A stretch of 36,531 nucleotides of DNA from Circinella minor (taxonomy: Eukaryota; Mucoromycota; Mucoromycetes; Mucorales; Lichtheimiaceae). Numbering within the stretch: position 1 is the first letter of the stretch; each line of letters begins with the position of its first letter. Below, one piece after another: positions 21,852 through 32,995 of this stretch. Below the pieces are notes generated by a model that saw only the letters and a program-made list of their open reading frames with translations, was not told where the DNA came from and ran no database searches. Location: positions 1 to 36,531 of the forward strand of contig JAEPRB010000122.1 of assembly GCA_016758965.1 (NCBI GenBank), read 5' to 3'. Both the position numbers and the translations under genes were made by a program.

Positions 21852-22241
21852 GAGAAATTTGTATTTTCTATTTCCCCTTTCTTTCTATCCATTAATTATT
21901 TCCTCCCTCCAGACCCTTTTTTTTTCTTAATAATAACACTTTTTTTTTATATATGTGTTAGAAGTGTATATATAAGTAATAGAATTTAAAAATATTGAAT
22001 GCATGAAAGGGTTTTTTTTTAATAATAAATTAAACTAAACCATATAAAAAGGTGCCACATTTTATAAACTGTCCACATGACAAACCTTTTTAGAACTCAT
22101 GAGTTGTATCCATACGTCTTGGGTTGTAACTTTTTTTGTTACTCTTTTTGCTTTAGTTCATCTTGCAAAAAAAAAAAAAAAAAACAGAAAAGAAAATACT
22201 TATCCTTACCAAACCTCTTTATTTTTTATATATAAAAAGTC
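21852..22241. other. Intergenic between IleRS and the KCTD-like gene
   Basis: About 390 bp in a tandem arrangement. It has T-rich runs after the IleRS stop, and a pyrimidine-rich stretch plus an A18-type homopolymer (about 22168-22185) before the next start. The promoter of the KCTD-like gene must lie here; no specific element can be named. Confidence 0.5.
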
Positions 22242-23945
22242 ATGTCAACCGATATTTATTTTAATAATAATAGTCCTACAACAATAAAAACAACAAGAAC
22301 AGAAACTCAACATGATACTAATCTTTTACAAAATTCCAATGCATCTAGTTCTGTTATCATGTTTGAATCACCTACAGTAGAAGTTCCTGATCGAACAGTA
22401 ACGCCATTTAAAAGTGTTAATATTAATGTGGATGAACCATTGGATAGAAGTCAATTTGCTGTTTATGAAGGTAAGAGGAAAAGGGGGGGGGGAGTTAAAA
22501 GAAAGAAGGTTCTTTTGCAGGAAAAACTAAACATATTTATTTATATAAATACAGAAAATTTACCTGAATGGAAGTTTATTAGTGATTCACATACATCAGA
22601 AAGACAAGGTAAAAATAATAATATAATCTAGTGTATATAGAAAACTACCTATTCTCAACTTATATATTTTTAGCACTTCATAAACATATTGCGGATCGTT
22701 TACAACAATTACGTGATATTGAAGAATGGTTTGAAAAAGCCAATGGTGATTTTCATAATAGAGTAGAAGAAGCTTATGTTGCCTTATCCGATGAACTTTC
22801 TGAAAGACATCAATTTTTTGAAAAAGAGAAAAAAAAATATGATCGAGAAGAACAAGTGATGAAAGAAGTACGAAAATTTCAAAATGAAATAGTAAAATTA
22901 AATGTTGGAGGACAATTATTTGTTACTTCAAAAACAACGTTAACGCGTGATCCAAATTCATTACTTGCCAATTTATTTCATAGTAAGTGAGAAAGAATCT
23001 TATTTGAGATTCTTTTACTAATAGAATATCTGTGTTTTTATGTATATAGCACAAAGACCTGATGAAGATGGATCTTATTTTTTGGATCGTGATAGTACTT
23101 ATTTTAGGCTTGTACTTAATTATCTTCGTGATTTAAAGGTAAGTACTAGCATACGCTTTGATCTTACGTAGAATATTATATCTAATGAATATATATATAC
23201 ATTATAGATTCCACAAAATGCCTTGGATGATCCTAGAATGTAAGTGTTTTTTTATAATTCGCCATATTAAATATGTTAACTTTTTAATTAATGTTATTTA
23301 GTATGGATGAACTTATGCAAGAAGCTCGTTTTTATAATATTCGTGGTAATGTTTTCAATTTGAAACAACAAAGATGAATGTTTTAACATTATTTTATTTA
23401 GATCTCTTAAAACTTCGATGGATGGATCTACCTGTTATTACACAAGGTAAATATTTATTTATTCATTAATAACAAATAAACAAACAAACAAACACATAAT
23501 ATAACACCTGTATGTGTCTATACGTATAAAAGATGAATTATATAGACTTTATCCATTATCAAGATCTTCTTCCAATAATAGAGAACAAACCATATTTAAT
23601 TTACAAGGAAAAATGCTTTGTGGATTAGATTTTTCAAATTATCATATTGATCCAAGATCAGATTTTTCTGGAAGTAATCTTGAAAATTGTAAATTTGATA
23701 ATGCATGGTTTGGTTTTGATTTTGAACATCAAGTCAATTTTAGTAATACTTATTTAAAAGGAGTTCAATTTCCAGATCCACATGCTGAACGTACTGCACC
23801 AGGTAATAATATGATTTATTTAGTGATGCGTTAAGTTCATTAATTAGTAGGATTAAAACTTTTTTTTTTTTATTTAGGTGTGAAATTTAATTTGGTGGGT
23901 GCGGATATTGATGATATGAATCAGCATTCTGTACATTTTAATTGA
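22242..23945 (+). CDS. KCTD-like BTB/POZ protein with coiled coil and pentapeptide-like tail (9 exons)
   Basis: Exons: 22242-22470, 22555-22608, 22674-22982, 23050-23138, 23208-23239, 23302-23345, 23402-23446, 23533-23802 and 23878-23945, giving 379 residues. A polar, Thr/Asn-rich N-terminus (1-75) is followed by a charged helical region likely to be a coiled coil (about 100-165). A T1-type BTB domain starts at VKLNVGGQLFVTS (168-180) and continues through DGSYFLDRDSTYFRLVLNYL (204-223). The C-terminal part (about 290-345) has loosely repeated LDFSN/SDFSG/SNLEN-type units resembling pentapeptide repeats. KCTD-type BTB proteins commonly oligomerise and often act as cullin-3 substrate adaptors; that role is inferred. 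The acceptor of exon 8 (AAAAG at 23532) is weak, so that junction is less certain than the rest. It lies 390 bp after IleRS on the same strand. Confidence 0.85.
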
Positions 23946-24479
23946 AATGAATCATATATATTTTTTATACCTTTATTATTATTTTATGTAATGATCCCCT
24001 CTTATGTATTTACTTTATAAAAGTCACAGTTTTATATATACAGTATAAAGTATGTTAGTTGTTGTAATCAAATGAAAGACAAATGTCTGCGTATCATATA
24101 AATTACTGAATTCTACGTACTTTATATATAAAAAAAACGTATGAGATGGATAATAGAATAATTTGCATTTAACTGATTCGAAGTTTATAATTAAATCTTT
24201 GTAAATATGATATAATATTTTTTTATTTGTTCTACACGAAACTTAAAATAAGATGATATATAGTAAAGAGAAGTTAATTACACATACGAAAAAACTATTT
24301 ATTTTTTAAACGTATAAAAATATAACAATTGTTTGTTTTCTTTGTATGAGGATATAAAGTTGTTAAAATCTATGATAGGGTAAAAGCGAGGGGAATATGT
24401 ACAGATTTTATAGTAGTATTATAATACGTTTCAAGAATAAATTATGTAGGCTTTAATATTATAATGATAAGAGAACGCG
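23946..24479. other. 3' flank of HET3
   Basis: From about 24003 it is collinear with the HET2 3' flank without the 13-kb element. The last 140 bp (24336-24479) are almost identical to 29475-29616 before HET4, and similar (inverted) to 35936-36085 after HET5. The duplicated unit therefore begins within about 60 bp of the KCTD-like gene's stop codon. Confidence 0.6.
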
Positions 24480-26189
24480 CTAAAGAATTTTAAATGTTTG
24501 TTCTCCCAATTGGAAATCATCGAAAACATTACCGTCGTCCCATACTATTTCACACATACCAATTGCCTTGTAGTAATCTCCTTCCTTTTTGACAACAGGG
24601 TATTGCGGCCATCTAGAGTATGGAGCATGATTTGTAAATTGTACTCCGGCAAGTATTGCGTATTGAGCAGAGTTTTGAAGTGGTTCTATCAGAAAACGGA
24701 AATCAAAACTGTTATTTCGATGGATTTGACGTATCCATTGAAGATCCATCTTTTCAATCGGGAAGAAATGTGATAACTCGTAAAGAGTTTCCGTGACTTT
24801 ATGGTAAACTGTAGAATATAGTTCACGAAATCCTGGGTCGTAAATAATTATCAACTTTTCCTTCAAAGAATCCTGTAGTCGAATCCGAACTGCAAACGCC
24901 TGATAGTAATCAGGACACAAGCCATCTTGAGGCCAAAAAGATGATATCTTAGCGTGGATAGCTTGAAGCGTCGAAACCTCGGTGCGATGTTCATTATTCA
25001 TAATTGCACGACATGTTAGTTGCAAAACTCTTCCGTGGACGGTGCAGTTTTTGAAAGACGTTTTGAAAGACGTTTTCAAATCAGCTTCGGGATCAAATTC
25101 TCCGTTAACACCTGTCCAAGATGGTAAATCATATTTTTGAATGGGTATATCATATTCTTCTTTCTCTGAGACTTTATCTTTAGTAGTATTATAGGATGAA
25201 GTTCGACACATGATTGGGTACTCTCTATATCTTCCAAAACACAGAATAGTGAGATCCTTTTTTGCCAGTAGACCATAAAATTGTATCATTAATGCTTGGA
25301 TGTCTTGTTTGTAGTCAACTGTAATTTGTTCCATTATGTCAGGGAATATGTTGGCGAGTGCAAAAATAAGGTCATGCTCCTTGGTGCTGGTGCGTGCGTG
25401 TGCATAATGTAAAACACGGTAAGCGCTGGTGCCAAATTTTTCATCAAGAATGGGAATAATGTAATCATCTTCCTGATGCCCCCAAAAATGAAGGTTTTGG
25501 CCCACAATAAGTATCTTTGATGACATTAGTGCTTCTTCCAAAGTCCACATTCGTTTCATCCATTGGGAACTCAGGAAATTATCGTCACGGGTGCAACTGT
25601 CATCATCCCTGTCCTCCGGATGTTCAATGTGCCATTTGTATGGGGTTCGTACCTCTGGTACCAATGCTACTGTACAATATGCATTGCTATAAATTTTATG
25701 CATTTGATGTATTTCTTCACGTTTTTTCTTTTCATCTTCTTGGTCAATGCACTTTTGATCATACCAAATGTACTTGATATGAAAATCTTTGCATATCTCT
25801 TGTATAAGTCCTTCAAATGTGACATACTTGGATCGGTCTGAGATTCGTTTTCGACCTCTTAGTTTCTTTCCACTTTTTTTATCTTCTGTGAATATGATCC
25901 TGTGTTTTCCTTGATCAATACGGTAACTTTTTCCGGTCGTTTTATTTATCAGAATTTCACCGGACTGGTTCCATGAATAGGACAATGCACAATATCCTTC
26001 ATGTACTTCCGAACCTTTAACCACTTTCATATCTGATGTACGAACTAGATAATTAGGCATAAAATGTGGTTGTGGCAAAACTGATGGTACCGGGTATGGT
26101 GGTTTGGCATAGCGACGATAGCTTTCGTAGCGTCTATCGTCACTATATTTTGATGTATGTTGCTTCTTTTCGTATGTGATATATGTCAT
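24480..26189 (-). CDS. HET-domain protein, paralog 3 (HET3)
   Basis: 569 residues, one exon. HET blocks: GYCALSYSW (65-73), IKYIWYDQKCIDQ (138-150) and WMKRMWTLEEA (210-220). In block 2 the usual M and N of DQMCINQ are replaced by K and D, as in HET4 only. The basic region reads GKKLRGRKR (107-115). The variable loop (181-207) is acidic (PEDRDDD). A short tandem duplication, TSFKTSFK, follows LK in the C-terminal half where other paralogs have TSFK once. It is most similar to HET4 throughout. The start is fixed by MTYITY and the leader AAAACAGAAAACA. The function is inferred from the family (non-self recognition and cell death). Confidence 0.9.
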   Translation of the reverse strand: MTYITYEKKQHTSKYSDDRRYESYRRYAKPPYPVPSVLPQPHFMPNYLVRTSDMKVVKGSEVHEGYCALSYSWNQSGEILINKTTGKSYRIDQGKHRIIFTEDKKSGKKLRGRKRISDRSKYVTFEGLIQEICKDFHIKYIWYDQKCIDQEDEKKKREEIHQMHKIYSNAYCTVALVPEVRTPYKWHIEHPEDRDDDSCTRDDNFLSSQWMKRMWTLEEALMSSKILIVGQNLHFWGHQEDDYIIPILDEKFGTSAYRVLHYAHARTSTKEHDLIFALANIFPDIMEQITVDYKQDIQALMIQFYGLLAKKDLTILCFGRYREYPIMCRTSSYNTTKDKVSEKEEYDIPIQKYDLPSWTGVNGEFDPEADLKTSFKTSFKNCTVHGRVLQLTCRAIMNNEHRTEVSTLQAIHAKISSFWPQDGLCPDYYQAFAVRIRLQDSLKEKLIIIYDPGFRELYSTVYHKVTETLYELSHFFPIEKMDLQWIRQIHRNNSFDFRFLIEPLQNSAQYAILAGVQFTNHAPYSRWPQYPVVKKEGDYYKAIGMCEIVWDDGNVFDDFQLGEQTFKIL

Positions 26190-26327
26190 TGTTTTCTGTT
26201 TTGAATATAATCATAATTAGTTAGTCTATATAGTCTAATATGATTAATAAAGTTACAATTAAAATAACCTTACATAAAAAGTAGGTAATCAGAATAATAG
26301 ACAAGGAAAAACCAAGGATACTGAAGC

Positions 26328-26390
<63 letters not shown>
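26328..26390. repeat. (AGT)21 microsatellite upstream of HET3
   Basis: Twenty-one perfect AGT units about 140 bp before the HET3 start. The orthologous position upstream of HET4 (31475-31489) has only five units in otherwise matching sequence, so the tract expanded (or contracted) after the duplication. Confidence 0.95.
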
Positions 26391-26392
<2 letters not shown>

Positions 26393-26630
26393 CAATAATA
26401 GAATTTCTTTTTTTAGGTACAAACGTTTATTTGATTGAATAGAAAATGTAATTATTTATTGTATACCAAAACTGTTTAAATATGAAGTTGATAAAATAAA
26501 TGAAAAAAAAAAAAAAAGAAATGTAAAATCAACAGAAGCAGGAAAAGATGCTATACTTTTTATTTTTATTTGAAGAGAGTAATAACGTTTAGAGTGTAGT
26601 AAACATTCTTACGCTATTTACCTGGCTAAG

Positions 26631-26675
26631 CCGAGAAGGTTAAAAATATATTTACACAATCAAAAAAGCCAAGTA
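26631..26675 (-). promoter_or_regulatory. Conserved palindromic block upstream of HET3
   Basis: CCTGGCTAAGCCGAGAAGG, then TTTACACAATCAAAAAAGCC. The 4+1+4 palindrome GGCTAAGCC is at 26634-26642, about 445 bp from the start codon. It matches the HET4 copy closely. Confidence 0.5.
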
Positions 26676-29616
26676 AAAGCAGTTTACGTGCTTAGCGGAC
26701 ATACAGAATAGAAGTTGATAGTTAATTAATGTAACAAAAAGCTGAGTTTTTTTCCTGTGAAACCCGCAAACTAATATATGAAAAGGCGTTTAAACTCATA
26801 CTCTTGTATATTCTTTATGGGTTGATAATACCACTTATTTTAATTTATATTTTACTTATGAGTGGAAAAAAAGGTTTTTATATTGCGTAAAACTGTTTTT
26901 TATTAATTAACTATCGTGACCAATGTTTAGAATGGGTAACACGCTCAACTGGACGTTGATGGACGTGCCAAGAACGCCATCGTGAGTTTTGATGGCTCTG
27001 GTACCAGGATCTGTGCTATGTTTGTTTATTGTTTTGTTTCAGTACTGATACTACTAGATCTGTTCTCCTCTCCGTTATTACTCTCATTAGGTGCTCCAAA
27101 AGCTTTTCTTCAAAAGAAAATAATCTAGCAACAACAACAAAAAAAGGCAAAGTTAGTCTGCATCAGTTTGCATTGACTCGTATCTAAATTTAGAAGCCGG
27201 AAGCAGCCGAACCATTTACACCGAAAAGGGACCATCAACTATTTAGTAAATAGATAAACAAGCTTTCACAAAGTCTAATCTTGAGAATAAACTATAGAAT
27301 AATCCGTTATTTCACAATCGAGAAGCGGTGGTGTTTATGGTTGCTTGCTTTTACTCGCAAGGGGTTTGAATATGGATGATTAAAGCGTTATTGTTTTTTT
27401 GCTACGTATGTAAATTATTTGAATGACTTACAGAAAACGCTCTAGAAAGAGCTTTAATAATATTCTTATTGATACGTCGTTTTATAGATGTCGTAAATTT
27501 TTGTTAGAGCCTTCACATATATTAAAGTAAAATACAGTATTTACTACGTACAGAAACAAAATATATTTATACGCGATAAGCATATTGCCGAAATACATAT
27601 TAATATTACACGTCTACTACCCTGGTAGTGTACGCGTAAAATAAATTTATTATTATTTTCACGATTGTAAGAACTACCCAATTTTTCACTCAACTTACAC
27701 GCACAAACACAGGACACATTAATTATTATACGCCAGTGTAATACAATAAGATAATTCGAAACTTAAATGCCAACCTCGTTGCAATAATTTATTCTAAATC
27801 ACATCTTTGTGGTATCATCATACTAACATGACTAGATTATACGCACCTCAAATAATTTTGTACAACTACTTAGTGGTTTGTCGGAACGCGCCATAATCAT
27901 GCACCCGTCCTCCTACGCGCCACATATACTTTGATATAGTATCAGTGACAAAAAAAAATACTAAATTCACTATCCAAGCTTACTTTTTGATTTCTCAATA
28001 ATCTCACTACTTTATCCATTAAAAAGGTCAAATATTCGTTATTAAACGTCACCATTCTCTAACTGATACTCAGCTCCATAATTTTACGTTGATATCGTTT
28101 TCAAAGAAAAAAATGTAAGATTCCATCATATGTATAAAACTGATAAGATACACACCCGCAACTTTATTATAAGAGAGGTCTGTCGTCGAGTCAATATTTC
28201 ACAAAGGCCAAAAGTCTATTCAATCATGAAACAAATATATACTAAAAAGGAATTGACTAAATTGGTATGACAACTTATTGCGCGCCATCAAAAACTAAAA
28301 CAGAGTATTTTGGCCAAGCCCATGACGTATTATATTGTAGAACCATCTCTTTTCTTAAAAATAATTACTAGTTTAAAATATCCAATTTTGTTATCTATAA
28401 TCCACATAAAATAACGAAACAGACTTGCGTAGCCTATAACAGGATAGAAAAAACATAAAGTCGTTGTCAATATCATTGTGTAACAAATAATTTTATCCCG
28501 ATGTCCGGTTTCTCACCATAAGCATCAGATGGATTCACCTTTTATTATTTTTAATCATTGTTGAAGTAATCAAACATCACAAATCAGTAACACTATTTCA
28601 TGTTCATACAGTTTGTACGTAAATACTGCCCTGAATACCGAAAATCTGCCGTATAGTTTCTTAACTGGATACTATTTTATAACTTACATATATTTCCTTT
28701 TTTACTTGATACATTAAAAGGAAAATACAACGGTTCTTTTTACTTCGACTCTATTTATTTCAACAAAAAAAGAAATACTCATTTTTTACATACTTAAATA
28801 CACACAGCAGTCATTCACCCAACACTAATTCGCGAGGTACGTACAAATTAATGAAAGGCAGAAAAAAATCATTTTTTACATCGCTCTCTCGTTTTTACTA
28901 TTCACTTTTTCTTTTACATATTTCATACAATGTGCTATCCGCAGCATATTTTATGATACTAAGTCATTATGTCTGGTAATTTCCTTGCTTAAGAATATCG
29001 TCCCTTATTTTTTGAAAATATGATACGTAAGAGAAGAAGTGTTATTAAATTGTTTTTTTTTTCCTTTTTTTTCTCCTCTTTAACTACTGTAATTTTTTAT
29101 TATTATAACCCAATTATATCATTAGTAGTATTAGTTTTATCATTGTTGTAGAGTTACGTAAACATTATGTGTCATAATTATTGTATTTCGGCCAAACCAA
29201 CAGAACTGGTCATTAAAATAAAAACAGTAGTTGCTACATGTACATATAAATGATACTAAATCAAATACACTATGTATTCATAAATGGTTAATAAAAAAAT
29301 TGCTAGTACGTTTATTGAGTAACAATATATACCATTTTATACATAAAAGAGCTAATAGAGCTATTCATAAAAGAAAAATAATGTATACTTTTATATTATA
29401 ATGATATGAGGATGCTTTAATATAACTTAAATACCGTATTTATTTTTTATATAATAGTATAAAGTTTGTTTGTTTTCTTTGTATGAGGATATAAAGTTGT
29501 TGAAATCTATGATAGGGTAAAAGCGAGGGGAATATGTACAGATTTTATAGTAGTATTATAATACGTTTCAAGAATAAATTATGTAGGCTGTAATCTTATA
29601 ATGATAAGAGAACGCG

Positions 29617-31329
29617 CTAATGGATTTTGAATGTTTGTTCTTCCAGTTTGAAATCATCAAAGAAATCACCATCGTCCCATTCTATGCAACACATACCAAT
29701 TGCCTTGTAGTAATCTCCTTCCTTTTTGACAACAGGGTATCGCGATCGTGGAATATATGGCGCATAATCTGTAAATTGTACCCCGGCAAGTATTGCGTAC
29801 TGAGCAGAGTTTTGAAATGGTTCTGTCAGAAAACGGAACTGAAAACGATTCTTTTGATAGGTTTGATATATCCATTGAAGATCCATCTTTTCAATCGGCA
29901 AAAAATGTGATAAGTTGTAAAGAATTGCTGTGACCTTATGGTAAACCGTAGAATATAGTTCACCACGTAGTGGTTCGTAAATAATTATCAGCTTTTCTTT
30001 TAAAGTCTCCTGTAGTCGAATCCGAACTGCAAACCTCCAATCGTAATCAGTATACAAGCCATATTGAGGCCAAAAAGATGATATTTTAGCGTAGATAGCT
30101 TGAAGCGTCGAAAACTCGGTGCGATGTTCATTATTCATAATTGCACGACATGTTACTTGCAAAATTCTTCCGTGGACAATGTAGTTTTTGAAAGACGTTT
30201 TCAAATCAGATTCGGGTTCATGTTCTCCGTTAACACCTGTCCAAGATGGTAAATCGTATTTTTGAATGGGTATATCATATTCGTTTTTCTCTGAGGCTTT
30301 ATCTTTAGTAGTATTATAGGAGGAAGTTCGACACATGATTGGGTATTCTATATATTTTCCAAAACACAGAATACTGAGATCCTTTTTTGCGAGAAGACCA
30401 TAAAATTGTATCATCAATGCTTGAATGTCTTGTTTGTAGTTAACTGTAATTTGTTCCATTATGTCAGGGAATATGTTGGCGAGTGCAAAAATAAGGTCAT
30501 GCTCCTTGGTGCTGGTGCGTGCGTGTGCATAATGTAGAACACGGTAAGCGCTGGTGTCAAATTTTTCATCAAAAATGGGAATAATGGTATTATCTTTCTG
30601 ATGCCCCCAAAAATGGACGTTGCGGCCCACAACAAGTATTTTGGATGACATTATTGCTTCTTCCAAAGTCCATGTGCGTTTCATCCATTGGGACCTCAGG
30701 AGTTTACTGCAATCGGCTCGACTGTCATCCTCCCAACAGTAATCCTCTTCAGTGGCATTCTCCTCATAATTGTGCCGTCTGTATGGGGTCCCTACCTCTG
30801 GTACCAATGCTACTGTACAATATGCATTGCTATAAATATTATGCATTTGATGTATTTCTTCACGTTTTTTCTTTTCATCTCCTTGGTCAATGCACTTTTG
30901 ATCATACCAAATGTACTTAATATGAAAGTCTTTGCATATCTCTTGTATAAGTCCTTCAAATGTGACATACTTGGATCGGTCTGAGGTTCGTTTTCGACCT
31001 CTTGGTTTTTTTCGGGCGGTCTTGCCTGAAGATATAATCTCATGTTTTCCTTGATCAATACGATAGCTTTTTCCGGTCGTTTTATTTATTAGAACTTCAC
31101 CAGACTGGTCCCATGAATAGGACAATGCGCAATATCCTTCGTGTACTTCAGAACCTTTAACCACTTTCATATCTGATGTACGAACTAGATAATTAGGCAT
31201 AAATTGTGGTTGCGGCAAAACTGATGGTACTGGATATAGTGGTTTGGCGTAGCGACGATGGCTGCGGTACTCTTTATAGTCACTATATTTTGATGTATAT
31301 TGCTTCTTGAAGTATGTAATATACGTCAT
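29617..31329 (-). CDS. HET-domain protein, paralog 4 (HET4)
   Basis: 570 residues, one exon. HET blocks: GYCALSYSW (65-73), IKYIWYDQKCIDQ (137-149) and WMKRTWTLEEA (215-225); block 3 has T where the other copies have M. It shares the K and D changes of block 2 with HET3. The basic RKKPRGRKR is at 106-114. Its variable loop (180-213) is the longest of the five, acidic and with two cysteines (ENATEEDYCWEDDSRADC). The C-terminal region ends in FFDDFKLEEQTFKIH. The start is set by MTYITY and the conserved leader. Close identity to HET3 in the coding and flanking DNA points to a recent duplication. Function inferred from the family. Confidence 0.9.
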   Translation of the reverse strand: MTYITYFKKQYTSKYSDYKEYRSHRRYAKPLYPVPSVLPQPQFMPNYLVRTSDMKVVKGSEVHEGYCALSYSWDQSGEVLINKTTGKSYRIDQGKHEIISSGKTARKKPRGRKRTSDRSKYVTFEGLIQEICKDFHIKYIWYDQKCIDQGDEKKKREEIHQMHNIYSNAYCTVALVPEVGTPYRRHNYEENATEEDYCWEDDSRADCSKLLRSQWMKRTWTLEEAIMSSKILVVGRNVHFWGHQKDNTIIPIFDEKFDTSAYRVLHYAHARTSTKEHDLIFALANIFPDIMEQITVNYKQDIQALMIQFYGLLAKKDLSILCFGKYIEYPIMCRTSSYNTTKDKASEKNEYDIPIQKYDLPSWTGVNGEHEPESDLKTSFKNYIVHGRILQVTCRAIMNNEHRTEFSTLQAIYAKISSFWPQYGLYTDYDWRFAVRIRLQETLKEKLIIIYEPLRGELYSTVYHKVTAILYNLSHFLPIEKMDLQWIYQTYQKNRFQFRFLTEPFQNSAQYAILAGVQFTDYAPYIPRSRYPVVKKEGDYYKAIGMCCIEWDDGDFFDDFKLEEQTFKIH

Positions 31330-31474
31330 TGTTTTCTGTTTTTAATATAGTATATTGGTTAGTCTATTTATAGTCGTATTTCGTGATATCGAATATGATG
31401 GATAAAGTTATCATTAAAATAAACTTACGAAAAAGTAATCAGAATAATAGGCAAGGAAAAACCAAGATTACTGA

Positions 31475-31489
31475 AGTAGTAGTAGTAGT
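31475..31489. repeat. (AGT)5 tract upstream of HET4
   Basis: Short counterpart of the 21-unit tract upstream of HET3, embedded in matching sequence (ACTGAAG before it, TTTCTTTTTTTAGGTACAAA after it). Confidence 0.85.
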
Positions 31490-31687
31490 AGAATTTCTTT
31501 TTTTAGGTACAAATGTTTATTCAGTTCAACAGAATATGTATTTTTTTTTTATTTTATACCAGAATTGTTTGAATAAGAAGTTGCTAAAATAAATGACATG
31601 TAAAATAAACAGAAAAGCAGGAAAAGATGTTATACTTTTTATTTTTATTTGAAGAGGGTAATGTAGTAAACATTTTTGTGCTTTTCA

Positions 31688-31729
31688 CCTGGCTAAGCCG
31701 AGAAGGTTAAATATAACACAATCAAAAAA
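31688..31729 (-). promoter_or_regulatory. Conserved palindromic block upstream of HET4
   Basis: CCTGGCTAAGCCGAGAAGG, then AACACAATCAAAAAACCC. The palindrome is at 31691-31699, about 362 bp before the start. Confidence 0.5.
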
Positions 31730-31875
31730 CCCAAGTAAAAGCAGTTTACGTGTTTAGCGGAAATACAGAGTTTAAGTTGATAGTTAATTAATGTAACAAA
31801 AAGCTGAGTTTTTTTCTGTGAAATTAGTAAGCTAATATACTGTATATACTGGCTTTTTTATTTTATTTTATAATT

Positions 31876-32157
31876 TTAAGCTTTTTGTCTTTTTGTAATA
31901 TTGACTGGAGGGAGACCCCTCGTATAAATTAAAAAGTGGCGGTTGTATGTTTTATAAGTTGTATAATACATAGTTGTCAAATGACGGTTTTTATTTTCAA
32001 AACGATAATAAAGTTCTGTAAAAATGGAAAGCTGAATAAATTTAAATGGTCGACATTTCATAAAGTCTAATACATCATTTCCCATGTATTTTTCGAGAAT
32101 AGTTGTTACACTTGCTGCGCCGTGGTGTAGAACTTCTATAAAACTAGGTACATCTGC
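31876..32157 (-). pseudogene. Orphan C-terminal coding fragment, unrecognised family
   Basis: A minus-strand frame of about 93 codons reads as real protein: ADVPSFIEVLHHGAASV, then CRPFKFIQLSIFTELYYRF, then ENKNRHLTTMYY, ending TRGLPPVNITKRQKA and TAA. Just upstream the same frame continues (KAEQKAKDLLF) but is cut by TGA at 32158-32160, and further upstream no open frame continues it. It is either the last exon of a gene whose other exons I cannot recognise, or a relic left by insertion or duplication. I do not recognise the family. It lies where the HET4 and HET5 cassettes meet. Confidence 0.45.
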
Positions 32158-32995
32158 TCAAAAAAGTAAATCTTTAGCTTTTTGTTCTGCTTTTCATTTC
32201 ATATTTTCATCTTTATATTATCCTTTATTATTTTTATATTTTTTCTTTTGTTATTCTATTTTATTATTTGGGTACGGTGTTATCGGCCAAAATATATTAC
32301 AACACTTTTTAAAGGATAAAGTAGTAAGACTATTAAAAAGTCACGATGTGAATCCAATTAACGGATTTTTTAATTTTTTTTGTTACCAAGGCTATACGTA
32401 TCAGAGTATGTGTGATGCCTAGGATGAGTACATATGGTGCGTTCGGACGAACCAATATAATTGTACAAAATTATGTGAGATATAATCTAAGGATGATATC
32501 ACAAAGAGGCGACTTACAGTAAATTGCAACAGAGGTGATATTTAAGTTTCGAATGGTCTTTTTGTGTGACACTGGCTTATAATAATAAAAGTTAATGCGT
32601 CTCAAATGTTTGTGAGTGTAAGTTAAATAAAATATTGGGTAGTTAATAATAATAATGATCTATAGTGTCAATTATTGAGGTTGTTGACATGTATCTATTT
32701 TTTATTTCTACAATAGGTTTATCACTCATAAATAGGTTTTTTTATGGTGAATATATAACTGTATTATATTTTAATATATTTAGAGACTCTAGTAAAAAAA
32801 TATGTTATCAATAAACCGATTGTTCAATAGATTACTTTTAAAGGTTCGTATACAGCTTTTGTAATTTTTTTAAATAACTTCCCTAACAAAAAACAACTAT
32901 ATGAGGTTCAATTGATCTGCTCAATCCGTGAGCAATCATGAAATCTGCCTAGTCCCAATTTCTGAGTATTAAATATAATTCATCTCCTAACTTTA

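Larger units (their letters stand above)
26190..29616. other. Upstream cassette of HET3 followed by 3' flank of HET4
   Basis: Nothing here looks protein-coding. From the HET3 side the shared landmarks run outward: the (AGT)n tract, GGCTAAGCC (26634), GTTTACGTGCTTAGCGGA (about 26690), GAGTTTTGATGGCTCTGGTACC (about 26983), ATTTACACCGAAAAGGGACCATC (about 27206) and CCAGTGTAATACA...AACTTAAATGCC (about 27733-27775). About 28300-29470 is AT-rich with no ORF. From about 29475 it is the 3' flank shared with HET3 and HET5. Confidence 0.55.

Noticed and set aside
32084..32422. 112-codon plus-strand frame
   Set aside because: A long F/L/Y-rich run in AT-rich DNA, partly antisense to the 31876-32157 fragment and overlapping HET cassette sequence.
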